From Cyanothece sp. BG0011 (lineage in GTDB: Bacteria; Cyanobacteriota; Cyanobacteriia; Cyanobacteriales; Microcystaceae), in assembly GCF_003013815.1 (NCBI RefSeq), contig NZ_PRLH01000145.1, positions 1 through 37,214 of the forward strand: a DNA stretch of 37,214 nt. Reading direction: 5' to 3'. The translations under genes were made by a program, and so were the position numbers. Below the pieces are notes generated by a model that saw only the letters and a list, made by a program, of their open reading frames with translations, was not told the DNA's origin and made no database searches. Shown in pieces: positions 25,325 through 32,588 of the stretch (the first letter of the stretch is position 1; each line of letters starts with the position of its first letter).

Positions 25325-25483
25325 TTATTGGAGTTTCTTGAGAATTTTTTTAGCATAAATAATCGTATCAGGAGCATGATAATTGGCCACTAAATTAATC
25401 CCTAAAGCAGATTTTATTTTATATAGCGGATAAACCATAATCAGTAACACCAATAGACTAAGGGTAACTTTTAAGGGATTCAT
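25325..25483 (-). CDS. Small ORF, 52 aa, single N-terminal membrane helix
   Basis: An ATG-to-TAA frame on the minus strand encodes MNPLKVTLSLLVLLIMVYPL (a membrane helix or signal anchor), then YKIKSALGINLVANYHAPDT and IIYAKKILKKLQ. A second stop (TGA) follows immediately. No strong ribosome binding site precedes it. The clear helix plus a non-random amphipathic tail suggests a real small membrane protein, but it could be chance. Confidence 0.45.
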   Translation of the reverse strand: MNPLKVTLSLLVLLIMVYPLYKIKSALGINLVANYHAPDTIIYAKKILKKLQ

Positions 25484-25709
25484 AATATTTAAGATGATCG
25501 ATGATTAAGCTATTTTAGCTATGAATCATGATGACAAATTGATATGACATTCTCATGACGATAGTGTGAAACGTTATGTCGAACTCAAATTATATGAGAA
25601 AAAATATCTTCCTTTGGTGGAAGTAAAAATCGAATGGCTTTAGTTACGATCAAATTAAAGAAGACACTATTGTAGATAACCTCCAAAGGTTAGGGAGGTC
25701 AGATATATA

Positions 25710-26267
25710 ATGACATTATCACAAAAACTTTTTTCGATTACTGGACTATCCACATTGATAACTGTATTAATTAGCTCAGGAATAGGTCAAGCAGTCCCCC
25801 CTTGTTACATGGTAAATCAAGCCGGCCAAACCATTGATTTATCTTCTATTTGTAATCCAAATAGGGTGACAAATCAACCCCAAGAAACTCAACAAGAAGA
25901 ATCTAATTTGAGTCGTCGGGTTCGGGTTAATAATCAAATGGTTCAACAACGCAGTAGAAACGATAACGGTGTTTCTCGATATGGTAACAATGGAGAGAAT
26001 CAAACCTATTATGGGAATAATCTCCCAGAGAATAATCAACTCTTAGACTTGCCAAATAGTACCCCAGGACAAACAATAGGTTTACAACAATTGAGTCCTG
26101 CTGGTGTTGATTCTGGAATCATTAATTTCGGTAATGAACCTCTTTCTTCTTATAACTCATTACCCTTTACGACAACAAGACCCGAAAGCTTGCGGAATGT
26201 TTCTAGTCAATATGTTTTAAATGGTCAAGGGGTTCTAGAATTAAGGTATTATGATCTTAGCGAGTAA
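25710..26267 (+). CDS. Exported Asn/Gln-rich hypothetical protein
   Basis: The protein starts with a Sec signal peptide (residues 1-28, ending GIGQA) followed by PPCYMVNQAGQTIDLSSICN. This short two-cysteine motif recurs in small exported cyanobacterial proteins. The middle (residues 45-130) is low complexity and rich in Asn, Gln and Ser, so probably disordered. No enzyme motif is visible. A GGGAGG ribosome binding site lies about 12 bp before the ATG. The function is unknown. Confidence 0.7.
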   Translation: MTLSQKLFSITGLSTLITVLISSGIGQAVPPCYMVNQAGQTIDLSSICNPNRVTNQPQETQQEESNLSRRVRVNNQMVQQRSRNDNGVSRYGNNGENQTYYGNNLPENNQLLDLPNSTPGQTIGLQQLSPAGVDSGIINFGNEPLSSYNSLPFTTTRPESLRNVSSQYVLNGQGVLELRYYDLSE

Positions 26268-26318
26268 TATGTTTAGTCTAGAAATTGTTTAATAGTCTTT
26301 CTAAAAAAGATTAAATGT

Positions 26319-26340
26319 AAAGCCTGTTAATTCGGGCTTT
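26319..26340 (+). terminator. Hairpin downstream of the exported hypothetical gene
   Basis: AAAGCCTG (26319-26326) pairs with CGGGCTTT (26333-26340) with one G-T wobble and a 6-nt loop. The T-run is part of the stem and a short ATCGTTT follows. It is a probable terminator. Confidence 0.6.
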
Positions 26341-26390
26341 ATCGTTTAATATATAAAAATTCTTGTAATAATATCGAATCAGTCAAGATT

Positions 26391-26954
26391 ATGGTAGAAA
26401 CTCAAATAAAATCATTAACTTTAGATGAATTTTTGCAACTGCCTGAAACTAAACCAGCACAGGAATATGTGAATGGTCAAATTACACAAAAACCTATGCC
26501 TCAAGGAAAACATAGTCGCATTCAAGGTAAATTAGTTAGTATTATTGAGCAACTAGGAACTGAATCCTCTATTGCGATTGCTCTACCTGAATTACGCTGT
26601 ACATTTGGCGGTCTTTCTCTGGTTCCTGATGTAGTCGTTTTGCAGTGGGATAGAATTCCCCGTGAGGAAAATGGAGATATTGCTAATAGTTGTTTAACTT
26701 ATCCTGACTGGACGATTGAGATTTTATCTCCTAATCAAAATTATGTTAAAGTAACAGGAAATATTTTACATTGTCTCAATCATGGGACTACTTTAGGGTG
26801 GTTGATTGATCCTGAAACCCAATCTATTCTTGTTTTTCTATCTCAACAACAACCCTTATTATTACAAGAGCCAGAAGACAGTTTACCCGTTCCCGACTTC
26901 TTGTCCGAACTAAAGTTAACAGTGGGTGATATTTTTAGCTGGTTAAAACTTTAA
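26391..26954 (+). CDS. Uma2-family (DUF820) putative nuclease
   Basis: The 187-aa protein matches the Uma2/DUF820 group, which is expanded in cyanobacteria and shares the PD-(D/E)XK nuclease fold. It opens LTLDEFLQLPETKPAQEYVNG, has the acidic strand SLVPDVVVLQWD and then the second acidic strand DWTIEILSPNQNYVKV. It ends GWLIDPETQSILVF. Compared with typical members, the Lys/Arg-rich segment after the SP motif is altered (NQNYVKVTGNI). Biological roles of the family are largely unknown. It stands alone and is convergent with the alpha/beta hydrolase gene. Confidence 0.82.
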   Translation: MVETQIKSLTLDEFLQLPETKPAQEYVNGQITQKPMPQGKHSRIQGKLVSIIEQLGTESSIAIALPELRCTFGGLSLVPDVVVLQWDRIPREENGDIANSCLTYPDWTIEILSPNQNYVKVTGNILHCLNHGTTLGWLIDPETQSILVFLSQQQPLLLQEPEDSLPVPDFLSELKLTVGDIFSWLKL

Positions 26955-26959
26955 ACTGC

Positions 26960-26980
26960 TCACTGTTCACTGTTCACTGT
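26960..26980. repeat. Heptamer tandem repeat (TCACTGT)3
   Basis: Three exact 7-bp units, TCACTGT, lie between two convergent genes. The first three bases are the stop codon of the minus-strand alpha/beta hydrolase, and the units encode its last residues. This is a cyanobacterial STRR-type array. Confidence 0.85.
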
Positions 26981-27868
26981 TTCAAGCCAATCTAATAAAA
27001 TCTTATTAAAACGGTCAGGACATTCATCATGAGGACAATGACCAGCATTTTCTAATTCTTTTAAAGTAATTTTAGGATTTAACTTAGCAAACTGAGAAGC
27101 TAAACTAACAGGAACCATTCTATCTTGACGACCCCAAACTAATAACATAGGAATCGTTAAATGGGGTAGAACTGTTTTAACAGGAGGGGCATAATTAGGC
27201 TTTCTGAGTCCTTCAAATAATAAACAAAATGTCCGAGCCGCCCCCTTATCTTGAGGGGGAATGGTAATCATATCCACTAATTCATCGGTAATGGCTGATT
27301 TATCATAATAAGCAATCCCAACCCAAGGGCGAATAACCCCAGGTCGACGGATAATATTGAATAGGGTTCTTAAGAACACAGGGGGGGCAAATAACCCTTC
27401 AATGGTATTAACAATGGGGCGTAATCCTTTAGGGATAGTTTCCTGTCTGAGAGAAACATCCGGTAAACTAATCATAGCTAACCCGGCCACCATGTCAGGA
27501 TATTTCAAGGCTACCGTTAGACAGACCAAAGAACCAATAGAATTACCGACTAAAATAACAGGTTTACCGATAAACGTTCGCCAGAAATCATAAATCTGTT
27601 CAGCCCATAAATAGACAGTATAATCAGTAGCCGCTTTTTGGGATCGCCCAAACCCTAATAAATCTAAAGCATAGACTCGATGCTGTTGTCCTAAAGTGGG
27701 GATATTGTGTCGCCAATGTTCCACGGCCGCCCCAAACCCATGTAATAAAATTAAAGGCGGTTTTTCCTCCTGTTTACCCCGTAAAAAAGTGTAACGAATT
27801 GGCCAACCTCGCCAAATCCATTGTCTTTGCCGTCCAATACGCTTCTCGATTGGTTGTTGATGACTCAC
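26960..27868 (-). CDS. Alpha/beta-fold hydrolase
   Basis: A serine hydrolase of the alpha/beta fold. The oxyanion segment is PLILLHGFGAAVEHW, the nucleophile elbow is VGNSIGS, the acid is the Asp of VWGRQDRMVP, and the catalytic His is in NAGHCPHDE. The GNSIGS elbow and general architecture are shared with cyanobacterial and plant pheophytinase-like and haloperoxidase-like hydrolases, but the substrate cannot be fixed. No signal peptide is present. The frame opens with GTG at 27868 (302 aa). The final residues (TVNSEQ) come from a heptamer repeat. Confidence 0.88.
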   Translation of the reverse strand: MSHQQPIEKRIGRQRQWIWRGWPIRYTFLRGKQEEKPPLILLHGFGAAVEHWRHNIPTLGQQHRVYALDLLGFGRSQKAATDYTVYLWAEQIYDFWRTFIGKPVILVGNSIGSLVCLTVALKYPDMVAGLAMISLPDVSLRQETIPKGLRPIVNTIEGLFAPPVFLRTLFNIIRRPGVIRPWVGIAYYDKSAITDELVDMITIPPQDKGAARTFCLLFEGLRKPNYAPPVKTVLPHLTIPMLLVWGRQDRMVPVSLASQFAKLNPKITLKELENAGHCPHDECPDRFNKILLDWLETVNSEQ

Positions 27869-28061
27869 CCAATTATCCTGTTATAAATCTTTACACCTTT
27901 TTATTTTACGATGGCTCACAGAAGGATTAAACTAGGGAGTAAACAGGGGTAAAATTATCCTCAGGGATAAGTTACCCAAAATTAACAATATAACTCAATA
28001 AATACCACCAGAACTTAGTAGAAAATGATTACAATAAAATAGGCTACTATTACGGCCTTAA

Positions 28062-28649
28062 TTGACTACTAACGTTCATCAATCATATCGAGAGACATTA
28101 CAAACGCCTGTGATAGATAAAAGACGCACAAAACGCGATCTCCCCAAAATTAACGAAAGAATCCGCTTCCCTGAAATACGAGTCATCGATAGTGATGGTT
28201 CCCAATTAGGGATTATTACCCCTGAAGAAGCCTTAAATGTTGCCCAAGAACGAGATTTAGACTTGGTATTAGTTAGCGAAACTGCTAAACCTCCTGTTTG
28301 CCGTATTATGGACTACGGTAAATATAAATTTGAACAGGAGAAAAAAGCCAGAGAAGCTAAGAAAAAACAACATACGGCTGATGTTAAGGAAGTAAAAATG
28401 CGCTATAAAATATCAGAACATGATTATCAAGTGCGAGTCAATCAGGCTAAACGCTTTCTTAAGTCAGGGGATAAAGTAAAAGCGACCATTACCTTTAGAG
28501 GGAGAGAAATTCAACACTCTAATTTGGCCCAAGACTTATTAAGTCGTATGGCCGCTGATTTGCAAGAATTAGCAGAAATTCAACAAGCTCCTAAACGAGA
28601 AGGCCGTAACATGATGATGTTGATGAGTCCGAAAAAAGAGTCAAAATGA
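28062..28649 (+). CDS. infC: Translation initiation factor IF-3, with a non-AUG start
   Basis: IF-3 binds the 30S subunit, prevents premature 50S joining and checks the initiator codon. The sequence is canonical: [58 protein letters not shown], and a C-terminal domain with [15 protein letters not shown]. There is no in-frame ATG before the core; the first is in RIMDYG. The frame closes at TAA 28059-28061, so the usable starts are TTG 28062, ACG 28104 or GTG 28110. Family alignment favours initiation close to the TPVIDK segment (28104-28110). The TTG coordinate is the longest frame. Non-AUG starts are known for infC autoregulation. Confidence 0.93.
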   Translation: MTTNVHQSYRETLQTPVIDKRRTKRDLPKINERIRFPEIRVIDSDGSQLGIITPEEALNVAQERDLDLVLVSETAKPPVCRIMDYGKYKFEQEKKAREAKKKQHTADVKEVKMRYKISEHDYQVRVNQAKRFLKSGDKVKATITFRGREIQHSNLAQDLLSRMAADLQELAEIQQAPKREGRNMMMLMSPKKESK

Positions 28650-28788
28650 TCTAAGAAGATAAGATGAAGGGATGAGGAAAAAAATAAAGTCACGGTCCAA
28701 GTCCCTGACAAGATAACTCTTCTGATTGCTAAAATTATTTCTACCTTAACTTTTTACAGTTCCCTTTACTTGAAAACATAAAAAGATT

Positions 28789-28818
28789 AAGACAGGCGTG
28801 CTATAGTACGTCTGTCTT
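28789..28818 (+). terminator. Stem-loop between infC and the DUF6174 gene
   Basis: AAGACAGGCGT (28789-28799) pairs with ACGTCTGTCTT (28808-28818) through 11 positions with one G-T wobble and an 8-nt loop. A weak tail (TGTGT) follows. It is either an infC terminator or a leader hairpin of the next gene, whose ATG is 32 bp downstream. Confidence 0.5.
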
Positions 28819-28849
28819 TGTGTAAGAGAAAAAATAGAGGCAACAAGGA

Positions 28850-29326
28850 ATGAAAATTTTGCAATTCTTTACCTTATTGATAATAGGATTATTAATGGTC
28901 ATATTAGTCAATAGTATGCCGATGTGGGCTAACGGTGAGAGGAATTCCCTATTAAGAGAAGAATTAAAAGAAAATTATCAATTATGGCGATCGCAACAAC
29001 TAAAAAATTATCAATATATCTATCAAAAACGATGCTTTTGTCCTCTACCCACTAATGAACCCCTCAAAGTTTCGGTTAAAAATGATAAAATTACTCAAGT
29101 TGTTAATTTAAATAATAATCAAGTTATCACCGATTTAACATTAGCAAACACCATTGAGGAACTGTTTAACATTATTGAAGAAGGGATTCAACGCAACGCG
29201 GATGAACTTTTAATTACTTATGATCCAACATTAGGTTATCCAACCCGTGTGGCTATCGACTATCAAAAAATCTTAGCAGATGATGAAATAACCTACACGG
29301 TTAAAAACTTGAGCAAACTAAATTAA
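28850..29326 (+). CDS. DUF6174-like exported protein
   Basis: The N-terminus is a signal peptide or anchor (MKILQFFTLLIIGLLMVILV, possible cleavage near MWANG). The mature part follows the DUF6174 pattern: LWRSQQLKNYQYIYQKRCFCP, then LKVSVKNDKITQVV, YDPTLGYPTRVAIDYQ and DDEITYTVKNL. These are small, beta-rich, exported proteins of unknown function. A GAGG nine bases before the ATG supports the start. It is 18 bp upstream of flv1 in the same direction, so the two may be cotranscribed. Confidence 0.78.
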   Translation: MKILQFFTLLIIGLLMVILVNSMPMWANGERNSLLREELKENYQLWRSQQLKNYQYIYQKRCFCPLPTNEPLKVSVKNDKITQVVNLNNNQVITDLTLANTIEELFNIIEEGIQRNADELLITYDPTLGYPTRVAIDYQKILADDEITYTVKNLSKLN

Positions 29327-29344
29327 ATAACCCAAAAAAAGCTT

Positions 29345-31066
29345 ATGAATAAACCCAGAGATGTACAAGTTTGTCCCATCGCTTCTGATACCATTGTCAT
29401 GCGATCGCGGACATGGGAACGATTAAAATTTGAAATTGAATACGGACTCAAACGAGGAACCACCGCTAATTCTTACCTTATTCAAGGGGATAAAATAGCC
29501 CTAATCGATCCTCCAGGAGAATCCTTTACCGAAATCTTTTTAAAAGCCCTTCAAGAACGCATTAACCCAACTACTATTGATTATTTAATTTTAGGTCATG
29601 TTAACCCCAACCGAGGGGAAACTATCAAAGCCTTACTAAAAATTGCCCCTCAAATGACCATTGTTTGTTCTAATCCAGGGGCGTTACTCTTACCAAATAT
29701 TTTATCCTCAGAATTTTCCCCTCCATTAAAAGTCGTCAAAGGAGAAGATATCTTAGATTTAGGGAAAGGACATCAACTCGAATTTATTCCCACTCCCAAC
29801 CCCCGTTATCCGGCGCAACTGTGTACCTACGACCCGAAAACAGAAATACTGTACAGCGATAAACTATTTGGGGCCCATGTGTGCGGAGATCAAATTTTTG
29901 ACGAAGGGTGGAGCGTTTACGCAGAAGATAGACGCTATTATTTTGATTGTTTAATCGCCCCCTACGCTAAACAAATTAACAACGCCCTCGAAAAATTAAG
30001 CCGTAAAGCCGCTAAGATTTACGGAACCGGCCACGGTCCGTTAGTTCGTTACGGGTTAATGGAGTTAACCGACTCTTATCAACAATGGTTAGACGCGCAA
30101 AAAGCCAACACCTTGAGCGTTGCCCTGATCTATGCCTCTGCTTACGGCAATACGGCCACTTTAGCCCAAGCGATCGCCAGTGGGATTACTAAAGCCGGGG
30201 TGAGGGTGGAATCTATCAACGCAGAAGTGGCTGAACCAGACGATATTAAAGAAGCCATTAACACCTGTTCTGGGTTTATTTTTGGGTCCCCTACCTTGGG
30301 CGGCCACGCGCCGACACAGATCCAAACGGCCTTAGGGATCACCTTAGCCAATGCAGATAAATCAAAACTAGCTGGCGTATTTGGCTCCTATGGCTGGAGT
30401 GGAGAAGCCATAGACCTCTTAGAAAGTAAATTTCGAGATGGGGGTTATCAATTTGGGTTCGACCCCATCAGGGTGAAATTTAGCCCCACTCAGGCAACAT
30501 TAAAAACTTGTGAGGAAGCCGGGACGGACTTTGCTCAAGCGGTTAAAAAAGCCCAAAAACGCCGTCAACCGAAGAATTCTGTGAATCAGTCTCAGACAGA
30601 CCGGTTACAACAAGCGTTAGGGCGTATTGTGGGGTCATTGTCCATTGTTACCTGTCAAGAAGAAGAGTTAAGTGGGGCGATGTTGGCTTCTTGGATCTCT
30701 CAAGCAACGTTTAATCCTCCTGGGTTTACCGTAGCAGTGGCCAAAGAACGGGCGATCGAATCTTTGTTACATAAGGGTAATTCCTTTGTGTTGAATATTC
30801 TTAGAGAAGGGGATCATATTGGCTTGATGAAGCATTTTCTTAAGCCCTTTTCTCCTGGAGAAGATCGCTTTGAAGGGGTGAAAACGGAAGTAGCTGATAA
30901 TGGGTCTCCCATTTTGCAAGATGGGTTAGCTTATTTAGAGTGTAAAGTCGGCGATCGCATGGAATGTGGGGATCATTGGGTGATTTATGCGATCGTTACG
31001 AAAGGCCAAGTGCTACAAGAGGGTGTAACGGCGATTCATCACCGTAAGTCCGGGAGTCATTATTAA
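29345..31066 (+). CDS. flv1: Flavodiiron protein, Flv1 type
   Basis: This is a three-domain flavodiiron protein: a metallo-beta-lactamase-like domain (residues 1-250), a flavodoxin domain (about 257-400, IYASAYGNTATLAQ) and a C-terminal flavin reductase domain (about 425-573). Cyanobacterial Flv1 works with Flv3 to reduce O2 to water with electrons from photosystem I. The diiron site is non-canonical, as in Flv1. The usual HxExDH reads H85-V-N-P-N-R90, the next histidine position is R154, and H230 is kept. The segment YSDKLFGAHVCGDQIFDEGW also fits Flv1 rather than Flv3. No flv3 partner lies in the window. A perfect terminator follows. Confidence 0.92.
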   Translation: MNKPRDVQVCPIASDTIVMRSRTWERLKFEIEYGLKRGTTANSYLIQGDKIALIDPPGESFTEIFLKALQERINPTTIDYLILGHVNPNRGETIKALLKIAPQMTIVCSNPGALLLPNILSSEFSPPLKVVKGEDILDLGKGHQLEFIPTPNPRYPAQLCTYDPKTEILYSDKLFGAHVCGDQIFDEGWSVYAEDRRYYFDCLIAPYAKQINNALEKLSRKAAKIYGTGHGPLVRYGLMELTDSYQQWLDAQKANTLSVALIYASAYGNTATLAQAIASGITKAGVRVESINAEVAEPDDIKEAINTCSGFIFGSPTLGGHAPTQIQTALGITLANADKSKLAGVFGSYGWSGEAIDLLESKFRDGGYQFGFDPIRVKFSPTQATLKTCEEAGTDFAQAVKKAQKRRQPKNSVNQSQTDRLQQALGRIVGSLSIVTCQEEELSGAMLASWISQATFNPPGFTVAVAKERAIESLLHKGNSFVLNILREGDHIGLMKHFLKPFSPGEDRFEGVKTEVADNGSPILQDGLAYLECKVGDRMECGDHWVIYAIVTKGQVLQEGVTAIHHRKSGSHY

Positions 31067-31098
31067 AAAAAAAGAAGATTAATCATTAGTGAATCCTA

Positions 31099-31132
31099 CA
31101 GAGATCAAATTATCTTTGATCTCTGCTTTTTT
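31099..31132 (+). terminator. Rho-independent terminator of flv1
   Basis: CAGAGATCAAA (31099-31109) pairs perfectly with TTTGATCTCTG (31115-31125) across a 5-nt loop, followed by C and six T. It lies 32 bp after the flv1 stop. Confidence 0.92.
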
Positions 31133-31424
31133 GTGATCAATATTTAGAAAAAAAGATGATTCGTTCAGTTAAACCCAGGGTAGCAGGAGCAAAAGGATAT
31201 TAATTAACTAAGAGTGACTTGTGAGAATTGGTAGAGAAATCTCAAGAAAGTCTCAAACCCTTGTTCTCTGTTGAATCAATGATCACTGTGAACTCTCAAC
31301 TCCAAACTCCCGTATATTTACTCAATGGAGAGATGGATCAACCTAATTGAAAACTTTTGTTAGGGGTTCAAATATTGTTACACTTAGTAAAGAATCAAAA
31401 AATGTTAACTATCTATATAAAATT
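31133..31424. other. Intergenic region upstream of hemH
   Basis: About 290 bp of AT-rich DNA between the flv1 terminator and the hemH ATG. An open frame extends upstream of hemH to a TTG at 31347 but is not conserved in character. One degenerate heptamer-like stretch (GATCACTGTGAACT) occurs near 31280. No RNA gene is recognised. Confidence 0.5.
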
Positions 31425-32588
31425 ATGGATCGCGTTGGGGTCTTATTACTAAATTTAGGGGGTCCAGAACAATTACAAGATGTTCGCCCTTTTCTCTTTA
31501 ATCTATTTTCTGATCCGGAAATTATCCGACTACCTTTCCCTTGGCTACAAAAACCCTTAGCTTGGTTTATTTCCACGGCCAGAACCAATACATCGCAAGA
31601 AAATTATCGTCAAATTGGAGGAGGTTCACCCCTCAGAAAGATTACAGAAGCCCAAGGAGAAGCCCTAGAACAGAAATTGGCTCAAATTGGTCAAAAAGCT
31701 GATATTTATATTGGAATGCGCTATTGGTATCCTTTTACCGAAGAAGCCATTGCCCGGATCAAACGCGATCGCCTTCGTAAATTAGTCATTCTTCCCCTCT
31801 ATCCTCAATTTTCTATCAGTACCAGTGGTTCGAGTTTTCGGGTACTCGAAGAAATGTGGGAAGCTGATCCGATGTTGAGACAGATTGAATATACTTTAAT
31901 CCCTTCTTGGTACGATCATCCTCTCTATTTAGAAGCAATGGCCGATCTCATTGCCCACGAATTAGATAAATGTCCTAACCCTGATCAAATTCATATCTTT
32001 TTTAGTGCCCACGGAGTGCCTCAAAGCTACGTCGAAGAAGCCGGCGATCCCTATCAAGCAGAAATTGAAGCTTGTACCCGTTTAATTATGCAAACCCTCA
32101 ACCGGCCCAATGCTTACACCCTTGCCTATCAAAGTCGAGTGGGTCCAGTGGAATGGTTAAAACCCTACACCGAAGAAGCATTACAAGAACTCGGCGAACA
32201 AGGGGTTAAAGATTTATTAGTAGTTCCCATTAGTTTCGTCTCGGAACATATCGAAACCCTCCAAGAAATTGATATCGAATACCGTGAAGTGGCAGAAGAA
32301 GCAGGAATTACCCATTTTCTTAGGGTTCCGGCTTTAAATACCCATCCCCTTTTTATTGATGCGTTAGCGGACTTAGTGACCCATTCTCTGCAAGAAACCC
32401 CCGTTACTTTTGACTGTGTCACCCATCCCAAGAAAAACATGAAAATGTATCCTCAAGAACGGTGGCAGTGGGGAATGACCACTGCTGCTGAAGTTTGGAA
32501 TGGAAGACTAGCTATGATAGGGTTCATCGGATTACTGATTGAGTTAATTACCGGTCACGGGCCTTTACACTATGTCGGTCTCCTATAA
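31425..32588 (+). CDS. hemH: Ferrochelatase with a C-terminal chlorophyll a/b-binding-like (CAB) domain
   Basis: HemH inserts Fe2+ into protoporphyrin IX to make heme. The protein is nearly collinear with the Synechocystis enzyme as I recall it: [72 protein letters not shown] (with the catalytic His of SAHG) and [14 protein letters not shown]. After a linker, the C-terminal 40 residues form a single CAB-type helix ([19 protein letters not shown]) with the ExxNxRxAM pigment-binding motif. The ATG at 31425 (387 aa) is chosen over the longer TTG-initiated frame. The last 6 bp overlap the end of the convergent NACHT gene. Confidence 0.96.
   Translation: MDRVGVLLLNLGGPEQLQDVRPFLFNLFSDPEIIRLPFPWLQKPLAWFISTARTNTSQENYRQIGGGSPLRKITEAQGEALEQKLAQIGQKADIYIGMRYWYPFTEEAIARIKRDRLRKLVILPLYPQFSISTSGSSFRVLEEMWEADPMLRQIEYTLIPSWYDHPLYLEAMADLIAHELDKCPNPDQIHIFFSAHGVPQSYVEEAGDPYQAEIEACTRLIMQTLNRPNAYTLAYQSRVGPVEWLKPYTEEALQELGEQGVKDLLVVPISFVSEHIETLQEIDIEYREVAEEAGITHFLRVPALNTHPLFIDALADLVTHSLQETPVTFDCVTHPKKNMKMYPQERWQWGMTTAAEVWNGRLAMIGFIGLLIELITGHGPLHYVGLL

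Noticed and set aside
31347-31424. N-terminal extension of ferrochelatase from a TTG
   Set aside because: HemH proteins begin at the [13 protein letters not shown] segment, and the extension has no targeting or domain character.
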